Shown one piece after another: positions 46,551-56,594 of a stretch of DNA of 64,000 nucleotides (position 1 is the first letter of the stretch; each line of letters starts with the position of its first letter). The notes under the pieces are model-generated. The model saw only the letters and a list, made by a program, of their open reading frames with translations, was not told the origin of the DNA and searched no databases. The position numbers and the translations under genes were made by a program. This DNA comes from Immersiella caudata (Eukaryota > Ascomycota > Sordariomycetes > Sordariales > Lasiosphaeriaceae): NCBI GenBank assembly GCA_030512335.1, contig JAULSU010000007.1, forward strand, positions 2,294,001 through 2,358,000, in the 5' to 3' direction.

Positions 46551-48000
46551 GATGGATTGCTGTGAGGCCAATTGGTGACTGTTGTGGTAATTGTTGTTGT
46601 TACTTGGAGGACAGTGTAGGCGGCGGAGGGAAGCAGGTTTGGCCTTTATACCTCCCACGGATTTGAACAAGCAACGTGGCGGCAATAGCAGGAAGGCACC
46701 GATCAATCGGGAGTTGTGCTCTTTCGAGACGGACAGGAAATTTCGGACCGCTAATCGGCGTCCATCGGGGCCGTCCGTCGACATCATCCATTTTCTCACC
46801 CATTGACACGTGAGACTTGCACTGATGTACGCGATTGCCTGCACGATTGTGCCCGCAAAGAAGGTGGTCTGATGTTGAAGTGGGACTTCCTACTTCCCGC
46901 AGCTTCCCATTGAGGTCTAACAACCAATCGCTTGATGTCGTGGTGGCATCCGAATCCTGCTTTGAACTCACCCGGGGCGCAAGACGCAGCCGCATGTGTT
47001 CGGCCTGTCAAAGCACCCAGCTCTTCCGTGGAATTGAGATGGGGTCTTCATGTTGTAACTGCGCTGACTGAGCGGTTAGAGGATGCTGACTTTCATCCAT
47101 CCATCTTCTTTACCTTAGTTGTGATTTAAGAACCAGGATGGGCAATTCGAGTCTTGCTGAATCTATCATAAAACGTGATAGGAGCAGACACATGTTCTTT
47201 GCCCCGAATTTCAGGTTCGTCTAAGAGATGGGATGAAAGGGAAGTTGAAGTTCGAACGGAAGGTGGGTCTTCAACAGGGAACCGCGATGGGACGCTGGTC
47301 AACCTGCACGCCACCGATAAGGGCCCTGTCAGCAGCACCTTCCACCGCAACAGCAGGGTGCGGGCTGCTGAATGCCTGATGAGGCGTTGCGTCGCAAGGC
47401 AGCGAGAGGTTCTACAGGTCTAGAACCCCTTCGTCCCCGTTGTTTTCTTATCTCCTGCGTCGCTGCAGCTTTGATATCAGCCCATTTGGCACCCCGACGC
47501 AGCTTCGGTCTGAGATGCCGGAAAATCACACCACAGGTCGTTCAGAACTTCACTCCTTCCGAAAACACACGGCCTTATCGGCCCGCTCCTAGCTCTCTGC
47601 TTCCACCGCGTCCGGCAGGCATCGCCACAGAAACCGCACCAGCCGGGCAGTTCACAATCTCACGGAGGTTCGGAGATGCTCGAGCTGGGCAACCCGCGTG
47701 CCTGACGAGACTCAATCAGACCTAGATTCGTGCCCTTTGCGCGGGCGCCGGTAGCCCAGAATCACCGCGTCTCCAGCACAATCCCACCGCTCACCACACC
47801 CGTCTCATCATCTCTACCCCGCCAATAGCCTCGAACCTCCCAACTCCTACCCAACCGTCCCATCACTCAAAAGCCCTTCTGAGCACAAAGCCCAAGCAAT
47901 CATCATTCCTCTCCACAGCGTCTCCTCATCTCTAGATTGTCATCTAGACCACCCCTCCTCCTTCTCAAGCACCTCTCCCGAACCCAACTCCTATCACACA
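46551..48000. other. Gene-free stretch between phosphoketolase and the second tRNA-Lys
   Basis: Contains the phosphoketolase promoter and leader. I see no other gene; the C-rich portion 47750-47990 has no open frame of note. Confidence 0.5.
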
Positions 48001-48118
48001 AGCGATGAACCTAGCCGCCCGGCTAGCTCAATCGGTAGAGCGTGAGACTCTTAAGATTCACGTGATCATCTCAAGGTTGTGGGTTCGACCCCCACGTCGG
48101 GCTCAATTCCCGTCGCAA
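48001..48118 (+). repeat. Direct-strand copy of the 118-bp tRNA-Lys repeat
   Basis: Perfect reverse complement of 41384-41501, about 6.5 kb away, so the two copies form an inverted repeat around the bZIP and phosphoketolase genes. Confidence 0.95.
48017..48103 (+). tRNA. tRNA-Lys (anticodon CTT) with 14-nt intron, copy 2
   Basis: Identical to the copy at 41399-41485. Anticodon CTT at 48050-48052, intron at 48054-48067, discriminator T. A T7 run at 48125-48131 serves as terminator. Confidence 0.95.
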
Positions 48119-51100
48119 TGATTATTTTTTTGTATTTTACAACACTACAGGTTCTTCAAGTTCTTTTTGTTTTATTCTGGTGTAGCTTAGAAGGCTGAAG
48201 GGGCAAGCTGTTGCTTCGCAGAAGAGCACCAACGTAGCCCCTGGCGCGCCACCGGGTACTCTAAACACCAGGTGTGAACCTCTGGGTCTAAACGCGCTCT
48301 AGTGGCCGGAGCACACCATGGAGATGGCGTCGTTTGGTGAAGATAGCCCCAAACTACTCAAGATGACACTGAGTCAGACATCATCGGATGTCCGTACGGT
48401 CCAGGAGCCTTCTAGATACGTCCAGCTGTTCGAAACCGACCCATTGACGGTGGCCTCTACTCTACCAGACGTTCCTCCACTCGAGAAAGGCAAGTGCTTA
48501 CATGAGGGTCCACCAAGGAGACCCGCAACTATACAGCGGCGCCCACGAGATCTCGACGAGATGGGATGATTAGATACGAAGCTTCGCTATCTCCACTGAT
48601 CTTTGGGCCTTGATCGTTATCGCCCACGCTGGGGTCATTGCATGGCAGCCCCTGGCTGAACACAGGACTGTCATGGCCGAGTTATGTGTGGTAGCGGCGA
48701 CTGGACTAAGGTTGAACAAACTATATGCTCTGTAGGGCTGCGTGGCGTGAGAATGGCATTGACCCGCTGTGATCCACGGTTTGCTTCTCAACAACTTGGT
48801 AGAGTTTGGACAGGCCTAGAGGGGGAGTCGGTGTCTCCCTCGTTTGCCGCAATATTGGGGCTGGCGCCCGCCCGAAAGCTTCCGCCGTTCAACACCGCTG
48901 GTGCGATGTGGAGTTCCGGGGACGTGCTTGTCGATGCACCTGGGGCGTCCAGTTTCCAGACGATGCCGCCGTGGTATTCAACTGATTTGATAGCAAGAGA
49001 ACCACACTTACCCAGCTCGCCATATATGATGGACAAAATACTGCATCCCAAGTGAAGCTGAAGTGGAGTATGAATGAGTTCTTCTCTGCCGCGGATATAG
49101 GTCTGCGAACGGAACTACACCGAAACCGCGAAACCGCGCAGGGACAAAGCAAGAAACGAGTAGACTGCTCTCGGGCCGGCGCAGTAGCTCCGAGAAGTTT
49201 TGGGGTTGCCCGTCGTTTCTTGTCCGGGCGGTGAACCGCTTGGCCCAATCGCATCTCACTGATGGTCGCCTGAGGAAAGAAAAAACAATACACGAATTTG
49301 TCGCGGGCGCTGGTATTTCTGGGGCTCCAGCCACAGCGATAAACAGTCTGGTGGCGGAAAAGGTGACGGGCCAACTTGCCCGCGAGTATTGGCATTGGGG
49401 CACCGCCGCACCGGCGTGTAGCAAAGGCTGGTTCGCGTGGCCCGAGAAGGGTAAGAGCAATACGGATAGAGAAGGCTGTTTCGTCAGCTCCAAGGATGGA
49501 ATCAGAGGACTGAAATCGGTGTGCCGTGCGTGCTGGGTGGCGAGCCAGCCCGGGGCGGGGTAGTCCATCCCAAAAATCCCATGTTGGGCGAGCATGGGAT
49601 TCTTAAATTCTATGCGGCTGTGGGGTCGCAAGGTAGGGGACAGGAGCCAAGAACTCGTCTGTCATCCCAACACTCGAAACTCAGCTTTGGAGGAATTGCT
49701 CCGAACGAATCACCGCAATGTCGCCTTTGCGAGAAGACGACCGTTTTCCCTGCTGCCCACATGAGCAACAGGCAAGAAGCAAGGAAATCTGTAACACCAC
49801 AGAACGCTGCATTGCTAGGCAGGCTCTGATTGGTTGCATCTTACGTGGAGCCTTGGCGGGGACTGTTAGGGTAGGTGGCAGGCTCTTGTAGCGACCATGT
49901 CATCGGCGGAGCCAGACTGCCCGGATCAAAAGCTCCGGATTGAAGAGCTGGCGCTCTGCGAGACACCCGCGCCTCGGCAAGCCAAGCCGGCATCGCAAAG
50001 AGGGAAACGAGAAAATTGTGAGCTGAGATAGCAATTCTCCTCCCCCTCAACGTCATTCTGAATAGTTCCTCAGATTGGTGCTTTCCTGGACGTTGGCATG
50101 TAGTCTTGGCAAAACAACGAGAAGCTGCGAGAAGCCTTTGGTAGCACCACCTTAGTTCAGCGCGAAGTCACGCGCGCCGCTGCACCTGTTATCGCACTGG
50201 AACAAAACGGAACTCAGAATGACGTCGAAATTCCCGATTAGTAGTAGGGGTCCAGTCTATCTATCTATCCCTGACATCAAAAGGACCCTGAGGTTCTGAC
50301 TTTACGCAAGTTGCTGTGTCCGTGATGCCAGAGGTGCCTCAACGGCGAGAGTACATGGAAACGAGACGACAGGGAGGGGCTTCCAACTCATCGCCAAAGC
50401 TCACAGTCGACGAAATTTCTTCTACAGACAGACCAATTGCTGAGCTGCCCGTGACCAAACCCCTTTCAAGCCACAAGCTTCTCCTCGCCGGAAACTCTGC
50501 TGGGTCTGTTCGACAACATTTATTGTTGAGTGCCACGCAACGAGTTGAAGTGAAGTGCGGTTATGTGGAAGAGCCGCTCCACTGGGTGCCCCACATGGCT
50601 GGATTGCACCTGCAGATGAGCAGAACGGGGGATTTTGGCTTGTCGTCGATGGCTTTAGATTTCCAAGATGGCCAGGACGGTCTGCAGTCTGTTGCATGTT
50701 TTGAACGAACTGGCACGAGTGGAGCTTGAGCTCCGCGGTGCTGAAGCGGTCCCAGCCAGGAATAAGTGGGGCCTGAAGTAAGTACCCTTGTCAGCGGGGA
50801 AGGTACTTCGTTGGCCAACGAGACGTAACAAACACACGTGCAACACGCCCTCTGATCGATGCACCTCCCGCTCAAGGCAGCGCCAGGGATCGAATTTTTG
50901 ATCGAACCGGATGCGAAATCTGGGAAACAACGCCGGCGGAAAGGGCCCGTTCTTGTTCCCACACAACCCGCCGAAGCCGATTCGCGGTCGCCCCCTTGCG
51001 CAATGCCCGTCCCGTGCCCAGGCGCGCACAGCGGGCCTGCTGGAACCAGATGGGAGGTGCCCCCTTCATAAAAAGAGGCCATCTAGCCTCGCCACATAGG

Positions 51101-51383
51101 TGCTGGCAAACCTTCCCCTTCTTTCTAAGACGCTATACTTTAAGCCGCTCCTCCACATCGTCCACATCACCCAAGCCACAAGATACACACCCCGACTTAG
51201 CTCTCCGGACCTTCGCCAAGACCTCCGTGGTGTTGGACTCTTGCAAGTTCAAGAAGGGCCCAACGAGCCTGTATAAAGTGTCATTGTATCATCGATTCAG
51301 CTTCGTTGACACCTCTCAGGGTGATACACCCGGGTGGTGACGCAAAAGACTAAAGCGTCAGCCTGCGCCGGGCAATTCCATCG
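48119..51383. other. Gene-free stretch upstream of the conserved orphan gene
   Basis: About 3.3 kb with no supported gene. A 9-bp perfect inverted repeat (AATCCCATG, 9-nt loop, CATGGGATT) lies at 49575-49601. A short CTAT microsatellite lies near 50260. ATG-started frames at 48318-48569 and 50325-50729 have no recognisable features. Confidence 0.45.
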
Positions 51384-52897
51384 ATGGGCAAGCGTAGTTT
51401 CGATGCCACGGAGAGTGGGGCGATGCCCACTGACACTTTGAAACCACCAAAGAAGGTACCCTCAACTACCCCTTTCGAGAGCAAACACATGGGTGTCACC
51501 CACAACAAAGGCTAACAGTCTCGCAGAATGAGCGCACTCATGCGGAAAACCAAGAACGTGCCTACATCGCGGCCTCCCGGCGGGCTGACCGCAGCATTGA
51601 AGCTCGCGTCCAGTCGGCGAGGATGGCCTCGGAGATCCACAAGCAGCGCACAGGAAAGGGCTTCAAGATATCGGAGGAAATTGTCATAAAGGAGGAGATG
51701 TATGAAGAAGATGACGACGACATGCCCGCCAGGCTCAGGAACTTGGGAAGGCACCTGTCAACTGGCCACCCGGTGATGGACAGCCGTCTCAGCGCCTATC
51801 TCGACCATACCGCTGCTATGCACGCTCAAACCTCACACATGGATGAAATCAATCGCCAGTTCGCCGAGCAATTTCCGGGCGCTGAACAACTAGCACAGCT
51901 CCAGAAGATGCATATGCAGTCGGTATACAACCCCCATGTACCTCTTCACTGGACAGGAGTTCCGCCACCGCCACCGCCACCGTCTTGTTATCCTCACTCG
52001 CCTTATCCGGCAGACTACGTTGTGCCTCAGCAGATGCAGAGCCCGCTACATCATCCGGCGCCCAATCGCAGGACACAGTCGCTGGGACGAATTGAGATGC
52101 CAATGTCAACAACCGCCCATCACGATGCGCAGTCTCCTGTGGCTTCTGCGGCGCACCCATTCCGCCACCATTCCTTTGACGACCACCACACGCCAGGGCT
52201 AACACCGGGATCGACCAGAACTGACACGCCGTTCTCCAACATCACTCCTCCGGAATATCTGGGAGGGGCTTTTTGCCGTCCGCCAGATGTGTCATCACCA
52301 GTTCCGGTCGACCCACTGTTGGCCATGCCTGGCCTGACGCACGCATACTCTCCCTTCACGTCGGAGCTTCCGGCCAACGCCAAGGACTTGACCGCCGGTT
52401 TTGACGACACATTCCTCAACAGCTTCTACGGTGACAGCGGGGAGCTCACGGGGCCTCCGAGTTTCGGCCAGACGGGATTAGAGAGCTTTCAGTTTTTGCT
52501 ACCGGGCCAAGCAGACCATGAAGTGATCCAGAAGAGAGATGTTCCAATACCTTCGTCCGAGGCCCCAGTCTCGAGCGCGCTGGCCACCTCTAATGTCCCA
52601 AGCGCCGATAACCACTCATCGGAGGAGCCAGCTCTTCACGGCAGCCGGATACCCACGCCCGATTGGGAAGAGTGGATCAATTCTGACCAAACCAACGAAT
52701 ACTTGGATTGTGATGGAGCTCACACCCTCCAACCAACCCCGATCCTTCCGTCCTCAGTCGATCAAGCCACTGCTACCAACACAAGGCAGGCCAAAGTGAG
52801 GCACACCACAGGGAGGCAGAACAAGGCCAAGCAGGCCAACCTCCCAACTGCAGTTGACGACGATTCGACTACTTTCCTCTGCCACGCAAACATTTGA
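51384..52897 (+). CDS. Conserved Pezizomycotina protein of unknown function (NERTHxENQERAYIAASRR family)
   Basis: Exons 51384-51455 and 51527-52897 give 480 aa; the 71-nt intron has a GTACCC donor and a CTCGCAG acceptor, with CTAAC shortly before it. The first exon encodes MGKRSFDATESG and ends PPKK. The second opens with the family hallmark NERTHAENQERAYIAASRRA, then DRSIEARVQSARMASEIHKQ, RTGKGFKI and the acidic EEMYEEDDDDMPARLRNLGR. I know this arrangement from uncharacterised proteins widespread in filamentous ascomycetes. The remainder is a Pro/His/Ser-rich disordered tail, including PPPPPPP. The N-terminal Lys/Arg-rich helix could bind nucleic acid, but this is speculation. Upstream sequence is GC-rich with no clear TATA box. 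Confidence 0.82.
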
Positions 52898-53731
52898 AGT
52901 CTCGCCATTAGCGCGGGGAACATTCGCATTGCCAGGAGTTATAGCAACAGGTGCTGGGTTTGGGAGTTGGAAGCTTTGCTGTTCAGGCAAGGTAGCGACG
53001 ACGATACGAGTAACATTTTCCACGGCTTGGACTTCAGGTAGCTGGAGATCAGCATCTGCGATCCTCCGCTGAGGCGGAAGAGGGAGTAAACTGCGCTGCA
53101 CCCACTCCTGCAGTCATACTCACGGTTGCTGACATGGCTGTGACTGTGTGTGGGGGGCTTACCGCTCCTTGTTGCACCTCTCGACCATCAGCGGAGGGAC
53201 GAAGAGGTTCGGAGCAGCGGGTAGAGGCACGCCCAGACGAAAGGACGAAGTACGGCCTGACGTACGAAAGACAAGTCGAACGATAGATGGTCCAAGTTGA
53301 ATGTCACTACTTAGCCTACATGGAGAGGCGTTGCGATGTTTACATAAGATTATGCATACTGTAATTAAATTGACTTACGATAGCAGAACAAATGATCTGC
53401 CTCGCAGCTATTTTGCCTACGGGAAAGTGTCAGCGGTGTATTACGAGAATGGATTGCGCCGTCGGATGGCGGACGTCCGGCCGTGTGGAGGCTCCCTTGG
53501 ATGTGACGGTGTCACGGTCTAGAAATGGGATGCAATCCGTTTTAATCAACTCTTGAGATTGTTTGAGATTTCGAAAGCGGTCAGCCACGAGGAAACTTGA
53601 CCTCGGACGTTTGAGTCCGGAGCAGGAATGGACAACTAAGCGTCCTGGTTACTGGATTACCACCACCGCAACCCGCTCGGGCCACCCCCTGAGTGGGCCG
53701 GTCGGTAATGTCAACAAAACCTGGGACACTG
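52898..53731. other. Intergenic region
   Basis: The 3' flank of the conserved orphan gene and the 3' flank of the CENP-A-like fragment. A frame continuing after the orphan's stop (52854-53072) is in a different phase and could be a lost C-terminal extension or chance. Confidence 0.45.
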
Positions 53732-53950
53732 TCATACTCCCCAACCTCCGCTGCTAGACGGGAGCCCCGCCCAAACACCGCGGAGACGCCTTACGAGCTG
53801 AATGTATTCTGCCATGAGCGTGACGCGCCTCGCGTGGATGGAGCGGAGGTAGGAATCCTCAAAGAGGTAAACCACGAACGCCTCGGCAACTTCCTGCAGG
53901 GCCAGCGTGGCCTGGGACTGCCAGCGCATGCCTTCGCCGGCGGAGCGGAA
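53732..53950 (-). pseudogene. Truncated, diverged CENP-A (CenH3)-like histone-fold fragment
   Basis: The minus strand encodes the C-terminal two thirds of a CENP-A-type H3 fold with no stop: MRWQSQATLALQEVAEAF (helix 2), VVYLFEDSYLRSIHARRVTL (loop 2), then YIQLVRRLRGVWAGL. Fungal CENP-A has RWQSQA at this place, where canonical H3 has RFQSSA, so the affinity is to the centromeric variant. Several near-invariant positions differ: EDTNLCAIHAKRVTI has become EDSYLRSIHARRVTL. Helix 1 and the RPGTLALREI region are missing upstream, although another frame reads IPFSFLIDALANL, faintly like LPFSRLVREIA. A GACCAG acceptor ends at 53951. Either it is a relic, or a terminal exon whose partners are unclear: ATG CCT TGC with GTGAAT donor at 54046, or the neighbouring small gene. 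Confidence 0.7.
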
Positions 53951-54238
53951 CTGGTCTTGGGCAACCCGTCGTCGGCATCAATCGAGGCGTTGTCAAGATT
54001 GGCTAAGGCGTCAATCAAGAAGGAAAAGGGTATCATTCACATTCACGCAAGGCATCTGGGCCTGTGGTTTGTCCGCTCCTCCAAAAATTCCCTCCCCCAA
54101 AATTGTATTAATGTAAACTACTTTTTCGGTGATTGTTTTTTTTCTTTAATGAAAAGAAAAAAAAAACAAGCCAGGCGGCGTTGGGGTGCCAACCGGGAGG
54201 TTGAGAGGAGGCGGCGGGGCGAGCGAGCGGGGGCAGGC

Positions 54239-55226
54239 TCAGGCGGCGGCGGTGCTGCCACCACCGGCCTGGCCGCCGGAGGAAGGTGCGGCCGGCGCGG
54301 GCGGGGCCGGCGGCTTCGGCTCCTTCTTAGACTGCAAGCGAGTATGTTAGCGAGTATGTTAGCGAGAGGTCTTGAGGGTTTTTGAACGGAAGTATGGCTA
54401 GGGACGGTCGAGCAATTTGGGGTGGAGGTGAGGCTGATGATGAACGTCGAGTACGGAAGAAACCAAGACATACTTTTGTTTCCAGATTGAAGCGGATGAT
54501 GCGGCAAAGCAGAAGCGTTGAGCGGGATGAAGGTAGCGGGCGGGGCGTAGCTTGTGAGCACATTCAAAGGACAGACAAACAAAGGAGTATTGAGCGTAGC
54601 GAAGGAGGATTCAGCACCGGGAGTGCAAGCTCAAGGACAAATTGGACAGTCAAGATTTCATATTCAACAGCGGGAAGTGTCCCAGACAATGCGACTAATG
54701 GAACAGAGGCGAGAAATTCCGACTCAATTGCGAACCAAGGACAAAGTGTACCCGAACATGTCAAGACAACAGGAAAGATACAAGTGGAAAATTAGAAGAC
54801 AAACTATACAGCAGGAATAGATCTATTTCAACCCAAAGGTGAGGCAAAATAGATAGATGATGGAAGGGGACGGGTGTTGCCTTGAAGATCGATGTCTCCA
54901 AGGTCCCCAACACAAGTTGACCCGCGAGAGAAAGCAAAACAGAAACAGACAGGACATGCTTGGAAAAGCACTGCAGAAAAAAGTCTCTCGATAGAGCCAG
55001 ATGAGAGGAGAGTTGGAAGAGGGACAGGAGCCTGAATAGCACGAAGAAGAGATTGTGAGAAAAGAAAGTTGGACTTACACCCTTCTTTCCCGGCTTGGCC
55101 GGGGGCGCCGGGGACGCCGGCTTCTTGCGGCCGAAGCCGCTGGTGTCGTAGCTAGAAACGGAGTCAGTTAAGGTCTTGAAGAACGGAGGAGGCCGCGGAA
55201 TTGTTGACTTACCCCGACCGAGGCAT
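54239..55226 (-). CDS. Tiny Lys/Pro/Ala-rich protein, intron-rich gene of unknown function
   Basis: Spliced from 55213-55226 (MPRSG), 55079-55151 and 54239-54331 to give 59 aa. Exon 1 has an ideal start context (GCCGCCATGC) and a GTAAGT donor. Exon 2 encodes YDTSGFGRKKPASPAPPAKP and GKKG, and exon 3 SKKEPKPPAPPAPAAPSSGG followed by QAGGGSTAAA. All three junctions hold frame. Intron 2 is 747 nt, long for this genome. Two further GTAAGTCC donors at about 55587 and 55405, with TTGCAG (about 55520) and CTTTAG (about 55291) acceptors, suggest introns in the 5' leader. The composition resembles a basic histone-like tail, but I recognise no family. A 12-bp tandem pair (AGTATGTTAGCG) lies at the 3' end of intron 2. 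Confidence 0.6.
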
Positions 55227-56594
55227 GGCGGCGGGCGGGTGGTGGTGGCGGCGCGGGTAGCGGCGCGGAGAGTGGTGGACTTTTTTTTTTCTAAAGGCAA
55301 GAAGTCAGCACACAGCGAAGTTCTCGACGTCGACGAGGTCTTGAGATGTTGGCGCGGCCTGAGGGAAAGGGACTGTCTTGATGGGCAGGAGAGGGTCGGA
55401 CTTACGGTAAAGGCTGGGGGGGAGACGAGCGGGGGCAGCGAAGTGGGTGTGTGATGCCTGGAGGAAAAGAAGAAGAAGAGGAAGCAATCGGGATCCGAAG
55501 CCTCAAGAAATAACCAATTCTGCAACAGTCAGAATCTGGAGATCACCACCGACACGAAATAATCGCGCTCCAGCGCGTGGGACTTACGGGTTTTCTTCAG
55601 GAGGTCGCGCCGGATAGAAGGAATGGCTTCTTGATCGCAGAACCCTTCCAGGAAGGCTTTAGTTCAACCATTCAACTAGAAAAGTACCCTTTACTCAGTC
55701 TAGTTCGTCTCTAGACTCTATATACATGTTGCGAGTTACCAATCCATGCCCTGAGTGATAATGGAGTTTACCAATCCACACTGGTGGAGAACGGCACTCA
55801 TTCAGCATGGCGCAAGTCCTGAATCAGAGGACGCGTTCAACCGCATTCTTTCAAGCTTCTTAGAAATCAAGGGAGACCAATGAGTCTAATTTCCCAGCGC
55901 TCACCCCCTTCTCACCCAAAGGCGTGCTTGACCTCGCTTCGCCGTGCGGCCCCGCTCAGGTGTATCTCTTGTCACACATAACAGAACTCCCCTTCAGCAA
56001 ATTCAAAGAAAACAGTATTGAGCTGCCCTCACCCGGGGAAACACTGCCACGAGCCTCATCAAAGCCATCCTTTGGCTGGGCACAAGCAAGGCAACTCCCC
56101 AACGCTATTGCCGCCGGAAAGACAAGCTTAACCTCCCCCAGTGCGATCAACACCACGAATCTCACACACGGCTTGATCGCACTGTATCATCCAAAGCTAA
56201 AAGGCAACAGCCACACCCCCCATACCTAGGCATCGGCCAGGACTAGATGCTCTCTCCGGTTCGGACAGGTCTCCAGAGCTACAGATGGACCATCTGCTAC
56301 TCATCACGAGCCTCAAAGGCAGAGAGAATGGAACCTTGCCTGTGTGGTCTAAAGACCTGGCTTTCACAGCAGCGAACAACTCAGGATATTGTCATGGATC
56401 CCCACAGCAACAGGGAGCAAGAACCTGTAACGACAACACCTGATTTCAACCTGTAATCGACAAGGACAGCTTCACACTGTCTGGGAAAGGATATAAAGAG
56501 GATCAGGATATCACTGTTTTTCTACTTCCAGTACTAAACTACCGTATATGCATATTGCCTCTTCACGGGTATCATATCACACAAACCCTGCTTT
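55227..56594. other. Spliced leader and upstream region of the tiny-protein gene; Nop9 3' region
   Basis: The part to about 55600 is the probable intron-containing 5' leader of the 59-aa gene. The rest to 56594 has no recognised gene; the 55924-56229 frame starts at GTG and matches nothing I know. Confidence 0.5.

Noticed and set aside
46551..46844. N-terminal extension of phosphoketolase
   Set aside because: No homology to the family before MNSSQEL; treated as leader.
48180..48300. Possible extra tRNA-like sequence (TGGTGTAGCTTAGAAGG)
   Set aside because: No acceptor or anticodon stem can be formed with the following bases.
48318..48569. 83-codon ATG frame after tRNA-Lys
   Set aside because: Short, with no motif; chance is more likely.
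49008..49631. 207-codon minus-strand frame
   Set aside because: Starts at TTG, with no domain, membrane or repeat signal; overlaps a plus frame of similar quality.
50325..50729. 134-codon ATG frame
   Set aside because: Has an ATG but no homology I recognise, no supporting promoter or introns; kept out for lack of evidence.
53693..54385. 230-codon plus frame including GAEVGILKEVNHERLGNFLQ
   Set aside because: This is the antisense translation of the CENP-A-like histone fold on the minus strand.
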